DNA of 64,000 nt from Pseudomonas sp. G2-4 (GTDB lineage Bacteria; Pseudomonadota; Gammaproteobacteria; Pseudomonadales; Pseudomonadaceae), in NCBI RefSeq assembly GCF_030064125.1, contig NZ_CP125957.1:496001-560000 (forward strand). Reading direction: 5' to 3'. Each line of letters begins with the position of its first letter. The first letter of the stretch is position 1. The notes below the pieces were generated by a model that saw only the letters and a program-made list of their open reading frames with translations, was not told where the DNA came from and searched no databases. Positions 8,626 through 17,655 of this stretch are shown here, in pieces. Both the position numbers and the translations under genes were made by a program.

Positions 8626-10416
8626 ATGGCCAATTCCGACCAGCAGTCGAGCATGACGATTTACCTGCGGTTGCTGAAATACGTGCTTCCGTACTGGGGC
8701 TCTTTCGCCATCAGTATTATCGGTTTCGTGCTGTTCGCATCCAGCCAGCCGATGCTGGCAGACATGCTCAAGCATTTTCTCGACGCTTTGCAGAAGCCCA
8801 ATGACACTCAGTTCATGGGCGTTTCGCTGGTACTCGGCGTGCCGTTGCTGATCGTACTCATTGCCGTCTACCAAGGCATAGGCTCATTCCTGGGTAACTA
8901 CTACCTGGCCAAGGTTGCTCGTGGTGTTGTCCACGACCTGCGTTGCGCCCTGTTCGATAACCTGTTGACCCTGCCTAACCGCTACTTTGACAACCATAAC
9001 TCCGGCCATCTGATATCCCGCATTACCTATAACGTGACCATGGTCACCGGCGCCGCCACGGATGCGATCAAGGTGGTGATCCGTGAGGGCCTGACGGTGG
9101 TGTTTCTGTTCGGTTATTTGCTGTACAGCAACTGGAAGATGACGCTGGTATTGCTGGCGATCCTGCCGGTTATTGCCGTTCTGGTGAGTAGTGCGAGCAA
9201 GAAATTTCGCAAACAGAGCAAGAAAATCCAGGTGGCGATGGGCGATGTGACCCACGTGGCCTCGGAGACGATCCAGGGCTACCGTGTGGTTCGCAGCTTT
9301 GGCGGTGAAAGCTACGAAATTGCACGGTTTCACAAGGCCAGCGCCGACAATATGAACCGCAGCCTGGGCATGACGCGCACCCAGTCGATCTATACGCCAC
9401 TGCTGCAACTGGTGATTTATATCGGCATGGCCGTATTGATGTACCTGGTGCTTTATCTTCGCGGCGATGCCTCTGCTGGCGAACTGATTGCCTATATCAC
9501 GGCTGCTGGTTTGTTACCCAAGCCTATCCGTCAGTTGTCGGAAGTCAGCGCCACGATCCAGAAGGGCCTGGCCGCAGCGGATAGCATTTTCGAGCAGCTC
9601 GACGAGGAACCGGAAGTCGATACGGGGACCATGGAGATGGCTCGTGTCAGCGGGCGTCTGGAAGTGCGTAACCTGAGCTTCCAGTATCCGGGTACCGAGA
9701 AGGTCGTGCTCGATGACATTTCCTTTACGGCCGAAGAGGGCCAGATGGTTGCTCTGGTGGGACGTTCGGGCAGCGGCAAGTCGACCTTGGCCAACCTGAT
9801 CCCGCGTTTCTATCACCATGACCAGGGCCAGATCCTGCTCGATGGTGTGGATGTCGAGCAATATAAACTCACCAACCTGCGGCGCCACATCGCCCTCGTG
9901 AACCAACAGGTGACTCTGTTCAACGACAGCGTCACCAACAACATCGCTTATGGTGACCTTGCCGACGCGCCGTTCGAAGCCGTGCGCAAGGCGGCCGAAG
10001 ATGCCTACGCCGCCGAGTTCATCGAGCAGATGCCTCAGGGGTACGACACACTGGTAGGCGAAAACGGCGTCCTCCTTTCCGGGGGGCAGCGTCAGCGTCT
10101 GGCGATAGCCCGTGCGCTGCTCAAGAACGCGCCGTTGTTGATCCTGGATGAGGCTACCTCGGCCCTTGATACCGAGTCCGAGCGCCACATCCAGGCAGCT
10201 TTGGATCAAGTGATAAAAGGGCGCACCACGCTGGTGATCGCTCACCGCTTGTCGACTATCGAGAAGGCCGACTTGATCTTGTTGATGGACAAGGGACGCA
10301 TTGTCGAGCGCGGTACTCATGCCGAGTTGCTGGCACTCAATGGTTTCTACGCCCGGTTGCACGAGAAAGATTTCGTCGAAGGTGCCGAAGAGGCAACGAA
10401 GGAGTCCTTCGTTTGA
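8626..10416 (+). CDS. msbA: lipid A export ABC transporter MsbA
   Basis: A 596-residue half transporter: an N-terminal six-helix membrane domain (about residues 25-310) fused to an ATPase domain. Walker A GRSGSGKST lies near residue 379, the signature LSGGQRQR near 484 and Walker B LLILDEATSALD near 504. MsbA flips lipid A-core across the inner membrane. The usual length is about 580-600. It is preceded by a 133-base gap that probably holds its promoter, and its stop overlaps the TTG start of the Mig-14-like gene. Confidence 0.96.
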   Translation: MANSDQQSSMTIYLRLLKYVLPYWGSFAISIIGFVLFASSQPMLADMLKHFLDALQKPNDTQFMGVSLVLGVPLLIVLIAVYQGIGSFLGNYYLAKVARGVVHDLRCALFDNLLTLPNRYFDNHNSGHLISRITYNVTMVTGAATDAIKVVIREGLTVVFLFGYLLYSNWKMTLVLLAILPVIAVLVSSASKKFRKQSKKIQVAMGDVTHVASETIQGYRVVRSFGGESYEIARFHKASADNMNRSLGMTRTQSIYTPLLQLVIYIGMAVLMYLVLYLRGDASAGELIAYITAAGLLPKPIRQLSEVSATIQKGLAAADSIFEQLDEEPEVDTGTMEMARVSGRLEVRNLSFQYPGTEKVVLDDISFTAEEGQMVALVGRSGSGKSTLANLIPRFYHHDQGQILLDGVDVEQYKLTNLRRHIALVNQQVTLFNDSVTNNIAYGDLADAPFEAVRKAAEDAYAAEFIEQMPQGYDTLVGENGVLLSGGQRQRLAIARALLKNAPLLILDEATSALDTESERHIQAALDQVIKGRTTLVIAHRLSTIEKADLILLMDKGRIVERGTHAELLALNGFYARLHEKDFVEGAEEATKESFV

Positions 10417-11312
10417 TTTTGAGTTACTGGCGGTCCTGGCGAGAAAGCGGTTGGACCCCCATTGATGCCGTGGCTTACGCCCAGGCCTGGCAACAGTTTG
10501 GCGGCAGCGTGGCCACTCACCCTGATGTGGTCGAGCGTCTGGCCGGGCTTGTCGGTATTCCGGTGCGTTATCTGGGCTGGTTCGTTGACGGTCAATTGTG
10601 TGCGGCGATCCCGACCTGGGGACGTCATGTGGCCTTATCCAAGGATGTGCTCAAGCGTGAGGGCAAGCGTGGCATGCTCGATCTTGGCAATGCCGAGATC
10701 ATCCTGCCGATGGCCGAAGACACTCGGATTCGTGTACGACATCGCATGCGCTATGTGTCCGCACTCAATGCTCAGAACATCACCGGCCTTGCTGAGCAGC
10801 CTGAAGGTCTGGCGCTGGCCCGTGAGCCCGAGGATTACAGTAAGAAGTTTCGTTACAACCAGCGTCGCGAACAGCGTTTGCTGGAGGACGCGGGCGGCAG
10901 TATCCGGCCTATGCTGGAGCTGAGCGCCAGCGAACAGGCCGCCATCTATGCCGACCTGTTCCAACGCCGCTGGAACTTCGAAGCTCCGGGCAAAAAGCAT
11001 CTGGCTGACGTGTTCGGGCTGATGCGTGAGTTCATGACCGGGTCCTTGATCTACCTGAACGATGAGCCGGTTGCGATTCAGATCCTGTATCGGGTCGAGG
11101 CGCCCAAGTGGACCAGTCTTGAATACATCAACGGCGGCGTCGACCCGCAGAGCCGCGAGTTCAGTCCTGGCAGCGTGCTCAGTTTCGTCAATACCCAAAC
11201 CGCTTGGGAGCAAGCTCGAGCCTTGGGCAAGCCGCTGCGTTATTCGTTCGGCCGTGCCGATCGCGAATACAAGGATCGCTGGTGTCACCGGGTTCCGGTC
11301 TATCAGGTTTGA
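10413..11312 (+). CDS. Mig-14-like protein (GNAT/FemAB-type fold)
   Basis: A 299-residue protein. The TTG at 10413 overlaps the msbA stop (TTGA) and is preceded by GGAG eight bases away, which decides the start. The C-terminal half (about 140-299) resembles an acetyltransferase/FemAB fold, with SKKFRYNQRREQRLLE and LRYSFGRADREYKDRW. The protein matches Mig-14, linked in Salmonella and P. aeruginosa to tolerance of antimicrobial peptides. The biochemical reaction is not known. Coupling to msbA and the deacetylase downstream fits a role in envelope modification. Confidence 0.8.
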   Translation: MILSYWRSWRESGWTPIDAVAYAQAWQQFGGSVATHPDVVERLAGLVGIPVRYLGWFVDGQLCAAIPTWGRHVALSKDVLKREGKRGMLDLGNAEIILPMAEDTRIRVRHRMRYVSALNAQNITGLAEQPEGLALAREPEDYSKKFRYNQRREQRLLEDAGGSIRPMLELSASEQAAIYADLFQRRWNFEAPGKKHLADVFGLMREFMTGSLIYLNDEPVAIQILYRVEAPKWTSLEYINGGVDPQSREFSPGSVLSFVNTQTAWEQARALGKPLRYSFGRADREYKDRWCHRVPVYQV

Positions 11313-11328
11313 GCGAGGGTAAACAACC

Positions 11329-12744
11329 ATGAGCGGACGCAAGCAGCTATTGCTCAAACGCCATCGTCAACGCAAACGCCTGATACTGATTGGCATGTTG
11401 CTGGTGGCGTCAGCTCTTGGTTTTTTTGTGTCGTGGTGGGCGTTGCCGCTGTTCCTGCTGCTGGGCTGGGTCGCCCACGAGGCCTGGTTTTGCGATCATC
11501 TGTTCTATGCTCCGAACGACGACTATCGTTATGACTTCCCGGCAGGCACGCCGCAGTTTCCCGCCATTTTGAACGATGGCCTCTTGCAGGTCGCGGGTGA
11601 GTTCAGTGCGGGGCAGACCCTGATTCTGCAGGTGCGGGTCAAAAGCCATTGGTTGGGGCGTTTTTTCGATCCTCAAGTATGGATCGGTGACGATCGCCAG
11701 GATCTGGAGCGCGGTGTTGCGGGTGAGCGTTTCCTCAATCTGTCCGGGCAGGATTCGCTGCTGACAAGCAGCGCCCTGAAAGTGCACGGCCGTTTTTGCA
11801 GCCTGGCGTCACAGGCGACTCTTCATGTCCTGAGCAACCCGGACTTTGGCCAGCAACGTTTGCTCATCATCGCCCCTCATGCCGATGATGCCGAACTCGC
11901 GGCTTTTGGTCTCTACAGCCGGGCCAGCGATGTGGCTATCGTCACGCTGACCCAAGGTGAAATCGAAGCCGATCACTATCGCGATATGGGGCTGGACGTG
12001 GCTCAAGCCGCTCGTCTGAAGGGCCGCCTGCGTAGCTGGGACAGCTTGGCGGTACCGTTGTGGGGTGGGGTGAGGCAACAGCAATGTGTGCAATTGGGCT
12101 ACTACTGCCTGCAGTTGGGGGCAATGGCGCAACAGCCGGAGCGAAGCTTTGGCTCTCTGGAGTCGGGCGATAGTGATATTCGGGACGTGCGCCGGTTCAA
12201 CACCCTGAGTCTGCCCGGTGACGTTGACGGCCAGCCCAATTGGCGCAACCTGGTGGCCGATCTGGTGCGACTGCTTGAGCATCACCGACCGGACGCGGTA
12301 GTGACACCTCACCCCGAACTGGATCCTCACAGCGACCATGTTGCCAGTACTCGCGCCTTGATGGAGGCAATTGAACTCAGTACCTGGCGCCCGCGTACCC
12401 TGCTGCTGTATGCCAACCACCTGCACGATAACGACCGTTGGCCAATGGGCCCGGCAGGCTATGGTATCGCCTTGCCTCCAGCCATCGAGCCGTTGCCGGC
12501 CGATGGGCTATGGAGCCCGCTGCTGGATGCGCCAACCCGCATGGACAAGGCGATGGCGTTAGGCATGCAACACGATTTACAGGGCCGTCCACCCTTCAAA
12601 AGACGACTGCGGCGAATGATCCAGCGGTTGTTGGCCGGGCGTCGCTGGCCTCGCACCGGGGAGGATGAGTTTTTCCGCAAGGCGGTGCGTCGACATGAGC
12701 TTTTCTGGACGCGTCCACTGGATGCGTCGCGAAAGGATGATTAA
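11329..12744 (+). CDS. dnpA: PIG-L/LmbE-type de-N-acetylase (DnpA-like)
   Basis: A 471-residue protein. Residues about 20-50 are hydrophobic and should anchor it in the inner membrane. The PIG-L zinc motif appears as IAPHADDAE near residue 181, and PHPELDPHSDHV further on supplies more metal-binding His and Asp. PIG-L enzymes remove N-acetyl groups from amino sugars. The P. aeruginosa homologue in this position, DnpA, affects survival under fluoroquinolones. It lies 16 bases after the Mig-14-like gene with GAGGG upstream of the start, so msbA, mig-14-like and dnpA form one operon. The substrate is unknown; LPS core or a precursor is likely. Confidence 0.82.
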   Translation: MSGRKQLLLKRHRQRKRLILIGMLLVASALGFFVSWWALPLFLLLGWVAHEAWFCDHLFYAPNDDYRYDFPAGTPQFPAILNDGLLQVAGEFSAGQTLILQVRVKSHWLGRFFDPQVWIGDDRQDLERGVAGERFLNLSGQDSLLTSSALKVHGRFCSLASQATLHVLSNPDFGQQRLLIIAPHADDAELAAFGLYSRASDVAIVTLTQGEIEADHYRDMGLDVAQAARLKGRLRSWDSLAVPLWGGVRQQQCVQLGYYCLQLGAMAQQPERSFGSLESGDSDIRDVRRFNTLSLPGDVDGQPNWRNLVADLVRLLEHHRPDAVVTPHPELDPHSDHVASTRALMEAIELSTWRPRTLLLYANHLHDNDRWPMGPAGYGIALPPAIEPLPADGLWSPLLDAPTRMDKAMALGMQHDLQGRPPFKRRLRRMIQRLLAGRRWPRTGEDEFFRKAVRRHELFWTRPLDASRKDD

Positions 12745-12777
12745 CGAACCGTCGAAATGCGGTGTTCAGCCTATGCT

Positions 12778-12805
12778 TTGCTCTGGGCAATGAGTTGGGT
12801 ATACG
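12778..12805 (+). promoter_or_regulatory. candidate sigma-70 promoter for cysC
   Basis: TTGCTC and TATACG separated by 16 bases sit 61 bases before the cysC ATG, within the 122-base gap after dnpA. Both boxes depart from consensus at two positions. Confidence 0.38.
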
Positions 12806-12866
12806 TGCGATGCAGCGCGGAGGCCGGTAAAACCCCGCGATTTCGGTTTCCGGGAGAGGCTCGGTT

Positions 12867-13475
12867 ATGGACAGGACGACAAAGATATCGACACAACGGC
12901 CGCTGATTCGGCCTTCTGCGCTGACAGTCTCCCCGCAGGCACGGGCGGCGATCAAATCCCAGCGACCGCGATGTATCTGGCTGACCGGCCTGTCCGGAGC
13001 GGGAAAATCAACATTGGCCAATGCGTTGGAAGTACGCTTGCACGAGTTGGGGTTCCATACCTGCCTGCTTGACGGGGACAACCTGCGCCAGGGGTTATGC
13101 AGTGACCTGGGCATGAGTCCTGAGGCGCGCAAGGAGAACATCCGACGAATCGGCGAGGTGGCGCGATTGATGGTCGATGCCGGACTGATCGTCATTGTCG
13201 CGGCCATCTCCCCATTTCGGGCTGACCGTGAGGCCGCACGGCAATTGTTCTCCCCGGATACTTTTCTCGAGGTCTATGTGAGCACGCCTTTCGACGTTTG
13301 TGCCCAACGAGATCCAAAAGGCCTGTATCGGGAAGCGCGCGCGGGAAGGCTCAAGAATTTCACCGGGCTCGACAGCCCATACGAAGTACCGTTGACACCC
13401 GCTTGCGAAATCGACACCGACAAGCTGGAGCCGAGCCAGGCCTGCGACCGGCTGTGGGCGCTGTTGCACGACTAA
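12867..13475 (+). CDS. cysC: adenylylsulfate (APS) kinase
   Basis: A 202-residue stand-alone APS kinase, which phosphorylates APS to PAPS with ATP. It has the P-loop GLSGAGKST near residue 43, the substrate region [33 protein letters not shown] and a closing FTGLDSPYE. All expected catalytic regions are present and the length is normal. Its place between dnpA and hldE, away from cysteine synthesis genes, is notable: PAPS is the donor for sulfotransferases. No sulfotransferase is recognisable in the window. Confidence 0.93.
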   Translation: MDRTTKISTQRPLIRPSALTVSPQARAAIKSQRPRCIWLTGLSGAGKSTLANALEVRLHELGFHTCLLDGDNLRQGLCSDLGMSPEARKENIRRIGEVARLMVDAGLIVIVAAISPFRADREAARQLFSPDTFLEVYVSTPFDVCAQRDPKGLYREARAGRLKNFTGLDSPYEVPLTPACEIDTDKLEPSQACDRLWALLHD

Positions 13476-13559
13476 CGCATCCGGTTACAGCCATGGACGA
13501 GCCTTCGCCAACCCTGTGCTAATATCCCCGCCCTGTTCATTTTGTATGTGGGATGCTCC

Positions 13560-14981
13560 ATGAAGTTGTCCATGCCGCGATTCGATCAAGCCCCTGTATT
13601 GGTGGTCGGCGATGTCATGCTCGACCGCTATTGGCATGGCGGTACCTCACGGATCTCCCCTGAGGCGCCGGTTCCGGTGGTCAAGGTCGAGCACATCGAG
13701 GACCGCCCCGGTGGTGCCGCCAACGTTGCCCTGAACATCGCGGCCCTTGGTGCGCCGGCCTCCCTGGTGGGCGTGACCGGTGACGACGAAGCCGCCGACA
13801 GCCTGACCAACAGCCTCAAGGGCGCGGGCGTGCGGGCGATATTCCAGCGCATTGCGCACCAGCCGACCATCGTCAAGCTGCGGGTCATGAGCCGTCACCA
13901 GCAACTGCTGCGGATCGATTTCGAAGAGCCCTTCGCCACCGACCCCCTGGCCCTCGGTGCCGAGGTTGATCGCCTGCTCGAAGGTATCAAGGTATTGGTA
14001 TTGTCGGACTACGGCAAAGGTGCCTTGAAGAACCACCAAGTGCTGATCCAGGCCGCCCGCGCCCGTGGCATTCCGGTCGTGGCCGACCCCAAGGGCAAGG
14101 ATTTTTCCATCTATCGGGGCGCGAGCCTGATCACGCCGAACCTCAGCGAGTTCGAAACCATCGTCGGTGGTTGCGTCGATGAGCACGATTTGGTCAACAA
14201 AGGCGCTCAGTTGATGCACGACCTCGACCTGGGTGCCTTGCTGGTGACACGTGGAGAGCATGGCATGACGCTGCTGCGTCCCGATCACCCCGCGTTGCAC
14301 CTGCCGGCTCGTGCCCGTGAAGTGTTCGACGTGACGGGCGCCGGCGACACGGTGATTTCCACCTTGGCCGCCGCGATTGCCGCCGGCGAGGAACTGCCCC
14401 ATGCGGTGGCCCTGGCGAACCTCGCGGCGGGCATCGTCGTCGGCAAGCTCGGTACGGCGGCCATCAGCGCCCCGGAACTGCGGCGCGCCATCCAGCGCGA
14501 AGAAGGTTCCGAGCGCGGCGTCCTGGGCCTGGAGCAATTGCTGTTGGCGGTTGACGATGCCCGTGCCCACAACGAGAGCATCGTCTTTACCAATGGCTGC
14601 TTCGATATTCTGCATGCCGGGCATGTGACGTACCTCGAGCAGGCCAGGGCCCAGGGCGATCGGCTGATCGTTGCGGTCAACGACGACGCGTCCGTGAGCC
14701 GTCTTAAAGGGCCGGGACGCCCGATCAACAGCGTCGACCGGCGCATGGCAGTTCTTGCCGGCCTTGGCGCGGTGGATTGGGTGATCAGCTTCAGCGAAGG
14801 CACGCCGGAAAATCTGCTGCGCCAGGTCAAGCCGGATGTACTGGTCAAGGGCGGCGATTACGGGATCGACCAGGTTGTGGGTGCTGACATCGTCGCGGCC
14901 TACGGCGGCACTGTGAAAGTATTGGGGTTGGTAGAGAACAGTTCGACGACAGCCATTGTCGAAAAGATCCGCAGCCATTGA
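13560..14981 (+). CDS. hldE: bifunctional heptose 7-phosphate kinase / heptose 1-phosphate adenylyltransferase
   Basis: A 473-residue fusion. The N-terminal ribokinase domain (about 1-320) has GGAANVALNIAALG and the anion-hole motif VTGAGDTVI. The C-terminal nucleotidyltransferase domain starts near residue 340 with NGCFDILHAGHVTYLEQA. It phosphorylates D-glycero-D-manno-heptose 7-phosphate and later adenylates the 1-phosphate, feeding ADP-heptose to the inner core. I chose the ATG at 13560 over an upstream TTG. The length matches the usual HldE. Confidence 0.96.
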   Translation: MKLSMPRFDQAPVLVVGDVMLDRYWHGGTSRISPEAPVPVVKVEHIEDRPGGAANVALNIAALGAPASLVGVTGDDEAADSLTNSLKGAGVRAIFQRIAHQPTIVKLRVMSRHQQLLRIDFEEPFATDPLALGAEVDRLLEGIKVLVLSDYGKGALKNHQVLIQAARARGIPVVADPKGKDFSIYRGASLITPNLSEFETIVGGCVDEHDLVNKGAQLMHDLDLGALLVTRGEHGMTLLRPDHPALHLPARAREVFDVTGAGDTVISTLAAAIAAGEELPHAVALANLAAGIVVGKLGTAAISAPELRRAIQREEGSERGVLGLEQLLLAVDDARAHNESIVFTNGCFDILHAGHVTYLEQARAQGDRLIVAVNDDASVSRLKGPGRPINSVDRRMAVLAGLGAVDWVISFSEGTPENLLRQVKPDVLVKGGDYGIDQVVGADIVAAYGGTVKVLGLVENSSTTAIVEKIRSH

Positions 14982-14983
14982 CG

Positions 14984-15046
14984 GGCTCGCTCCATACCCC
15001 CCGGGAAAGGCTTGCACCGCAAGCCTCTGCCTCCCCGGGCCGAGCC
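14984..15046. terminator. nested hairpin downstream of hldE
   Basis: Three concentric inverted repeats: GGCTCG with CGAGCC (14984-14989 / 15041-15046), CCCGGG with CCCGGG (15000-15005 / 15034-15039), and the inner AGGCTTGC-ACC-GCAAGCCT (15008-15026). A short T-rich tract follows after about 15 bases. It may end hldE transcription or act as a processing site before the glycosyltransferase genes. Confidence 0.45.
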
Positions 15047-15089
15047 GCTCATAGGCCCCGTTTTCTTTCGTTTCGTGGTTAATAAGCTT

Positions 15090-16064
15090 ATGAAAGTCAT
15101 GCTCCTGGTAATGGATGAGCAGCGTGTGATTCTTGACCGGCTGTATGCAGTTGTGCAGGAGAACTGTGATGACTGTTCCGTCTATCGCCTGAGTAAACAG
15201 CAGCAGAAGCACCTCGGCCGGTTCCTGGCGTCGGTCAATTACGAAACTTTCGACCGGGTGGTGATTTTTTCTCGGGTCAAACGCCTAGCCCCGCAATTGA
15301 GTGTGTTGAAGTGCATTCCAGGGCTGATCTTCCTTGAGCACGACGCTTACCAAAACTACATGCCCGAAAGTAAATACAAGGGCGTCTACTCGCGTTTGTA
15401 CCGCCGTCTGCCCAGTTGCCGCGCTCTGGTGTCGGGGGCCGTGTTGGCCCGCCGTATGCGGGCCGAGAACATCGATGCGGTGTTCGTTTCCAAAGGTTAT
15501 GACGAGCAGATGCTGCGCAACACCGGCAGTGCCCGTGATATTCCCGTGGGGTTTCTCGGCAGCCTCAAGAGCACCGAATACGCCCAGCGCAAAGCGCTGC
15601 TTGACGCCCTGGTTCGACGCACCGGCATGCTCGTGACGCGGACCCAGTCGGGTAGCGAGTACCTGGAAACACTCAATCGCATCAAAATCTTCGTCAGCGC
15701 CGACCTGGGCATGGAGGAGTTCATGATCAAGAACTACGAGGCCATGGCTTGCGGATGCGTGCTGCTGGCCTGGAGTCAGGGCGAGGAAGATCAATTGCTC
15801 GGCTTTGAGGACATGGAAAACACCGTTTTCTATCGCTCCGAGGATGAGGCGGTGCAGAAGCTCGAGCTGCTGCAACGTGACCCGGAACTGGCCGCGCGGA
15901 TCGCCCGTAATGGCCAGGCCTTCGCCGAAAGCCGATATTCCTTTGCACGCGTCGGACGGTCCTTGGCCGATGAAATCCAGCGTGAAATGCGTCCATGGCA
16001 AGCCCCTTCCGCATTAATCCGCTGGTGGGTCAAGTTGCGCTACGGCATGCACGTACCGGAATAG
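15090..16064 (+). CDS. GT-B glycosyltransferase (CgeB/GT4-like)
   Basis: A 324-residue protein with MKVMLLVMD at the start; a GTG at 15075 is an alternative and neither has a strong ribosome site. The C-terminal half shows the GT-B donor-site pattern EFMIKNYEAMACGCVLL near residue 210, followed by a long helix typical of CgeB-type enzymes. It has no membrane segment and should act in the cytoplasm. It opens a three-gene set not found between hldE and the next conserved gene in P. aeruginosa, so it is probably a strain-variable outer-core enzyme. Confidence 0.78.
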   Translation: MKVMLLVMDEQRVILDRLYAVVQENCDDCSVYRLSKQQQKHLGRFLASVNYETFDRVVIFSRVKRLAPQLSVLKCIPGLIFLEHDAYQNYMPESKYKGVYSRLYRRLPSCRALVSGAVLARRMRAENIDAVFVSKGYDEQMLRNTGSARDIPVGFLGSLKSTEYAQRKALLDALVRRTGMLVTRTQSGSEYLETLNRIKIFVSADLGMEEFMIKNYEAMACGCVLLAWSQGEEDQLLGFEDMENTVFYRSEDEAVQKLELLQRDPELAARIARNGQAFAESRYSFARVGRSLADEIQREMRPWQAPSALIRWWVKLRYGMHVPE

Positions 16065-16069
16065 ACGAC

Positions 16070-16774
16070 ATGAATGATCGTGTGCCTCAAGCCGGTGACG
16101 AAATGGCGCTTGATGAACTGCCTGGCGGTCATCAATCGCTATTGGGTGCATTGCCCCAGGCCTTGAAAGAGTGTTTGGACAGGGCTGCGCGGGTGGTGCT
16201 GATGGCCAATAATCCAGCGATCACGGCGGCCGACTTCCAGGCGCTCGATATCGGTCGCGACGATGTGGTCGTGACGTTCAACACCTGTGTGAAGGCAGCA
16301 CTGCTCAACCCGCAGAGCGCTCATGTGTTCGTGCACGGTTTCAATGCCCCCGATGCCTATTTCTTCGGCCTGCCTTACAACCCCGAGGTGCAGCGTTTGT
16401 TCGACCTGCCCGGTGCGCGCTGCTTCACCATGCTGGTGGGGTGCACCGGGGAAATGTCACCGTTGCCGGGTGTGGCCCTGTATCGGGAGCGCATGCCGTT
16501 GCCGCCCTTGTGGAACTATCCGAGCGACAGGCCGGGTGGCAAGCGCTATGTCGGTCCTTCCACTGGTTTCAATGCGCTGGTGCTGTTCGATTGGCTGCGC
16601 GGACATGCAGGTTATACCTACCAGATCATGACCCTGGGCTTTTCCAACGAGGCGGGAAAGTTCTGGAGCGGGCACGCCTGGGATTATGAGCGGCAATGGC
16701 TGCTCACGTCTGATGTGATCGTCGTACCGTTGCAGCGCAAGCGTTGGTGGCAAGGTTGGTTTCGTCGCCGTTGA
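16070..16774 (+). CDS. unrecognised protein, possibly sialyltransferase-like (GT29/GT42-type) fold
   Basis: A 234-residue protein starting five bases after the previous stop. I do not recognise the family with certainty. It has an N-terminal VVLMANNPAITAADFQAL near residue 44, followed by DDVVVTFNTCVKAALL. Further on YVGPSTGFNALVLFDWL precedes TYQIMTLGFS and a His in SGHAWDYERQWLL. This spacing resembles bacterial sialyltransferase-like enzymes, where a glycine-rich loop with a Ser motif precedes a catalytic His. Position between two putative glycosyltransferases supports sugar transfer. The assignment is inference. Confidence 0.6.
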   Translation: MNDRVPQAGDEMALDELPGGHQSLLGALPQALKECLDRAARVVLMANNPAITAADFQALDIGRDDVVVTFNTCVKAALLNPQSAHVFVHGFNAPDAYFFGLPYNPEVQRLFDLPGARCFTMLVGCTGEMSPLPGVALYRERMPLPPLWNYPSDRPGGKRYVGPSTGFNALVLFDWLRGHAGYTYQIMTLGFSNEAGKFWSGHAWDYERQWLLTSDVIVVPLQRKRWWQGWFRRR

Positions 16775-16846
16775 GTCAGATTGGCAAGGTCGAATAGCCT
16801 GATGCGATGCCGGCGAGGCAAGTTTTTTACGACAGGGGAAGGATGC

Positions 16847-17653
16847 GTGTTGAAAGTTGCGGTAGCCTTTTTTGGTATCCCGAGAAACTCGGAGATCTGC
16901 TTTCCCTCCATTCAGGAAAACGTCCTGGCGCAAATCCCGGCGGGCAGCGAAGTGCAGTGCTTTTACCATCTGTACAAAATCGACGAGATCCACAACCCAC
17001 GCTCGGGTGAGCAAGGTGAGCTGGACGCGGATAACTATGCACCGTTCACCACCATGACCGGTCGGCTCGATCCTACCGATGGGGTTCTGGAGCGTTGGGA
17101 CTTCGAGCGGGTCAAGGCCTTGGGCGATACCTGGGCGGACGAACACGCTTCGCTCAGAAATCTGATTTACCAGCTCAACTCACTGCACATCGTGACGGCC
17201 ATGATGGAACCGTTTGATCCGGACTTCGTCCTGTTTGTGCGTCCCGACAATTTCTACCATACAGCGCTTCCCGCTTACGTGTTTGCTCACTCCGATGCTC
17301 GCCGGTTGAATGCCTACATTCCGGATTGGCAATGGTGGGGTGGCTTGAACGACCGTTTTGCGATCTGCGGACGTGACGCCTACAGGGCCTACGGCAAGCG
17401 CATCGAACGCATTTTCGATTTTTGCGCGGCGACGGGCAGGAAGCTGCATTCCGAGCGACTGCTCAAATACGCCTTGCAGCAGGCGCGGGTCAGGGTTTGC
17501 ACCCTGCCGACCACCGCGTCACGCGTACGGATCAATGGCACGTTCGCCGAAGAGTCGTTCTCGCCCAAACGCGGTATGGGTAAGCGCGAGAACCGTTATT
17601 TTCATCTGTTCGCGCGGTGGTGCACCTACATGGATAAACGACGTTCCAGCTGA
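16847..17653 (+). CDS. putative glycosyltransferase of unknown family
   Basis: A 268-residue protein. I chose the GTG at 16847 because it follows GGGGAAGG at good spacing; the frame is open further upstream. The pattern KVAVAFFGIPRNS, then DFVLFVRPDNFY, then WGGLNDRFAICGRDAY and HSERLLKYAL resembles GT-A-like enzymes that handle polysaccharide side chains, but no named family is clear. It closes the three-gene set after hldE. Its stop lies two bases from the end of the convergent gene. Confidence 0.65.
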   Translation: MLKVAVAFFGIPRNSEICFPSIQENVLAQIPAGSEVQCFYHLYKIDEIHNPRSGEQGELDADNYAPFTTMTGRLDPTDGVLERWDFERVKALGDTWADEHASLRNLIYQLNSLHIVTAMMEPFDPDFVLFVRPDNFYHTALPAYVFAHSDARRLNAYIPDWQWWGGLNDRFAICGRDAYRAYGKRIERIFDFCAATGRKLHSERLLKYALQQARVRVCTLPTTASRVRINGTFAEESFSPKRGMGKRENRYFHLFARWCTYMDKRRSS

Positions 17654-17655
17654 CG

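Noticed and set aside
13647-15212. 521-codon minus-strand frame opposite hldE
   Set aside because: hldE has both catalytic domains on the plus strand; the antisense frame has no motif.
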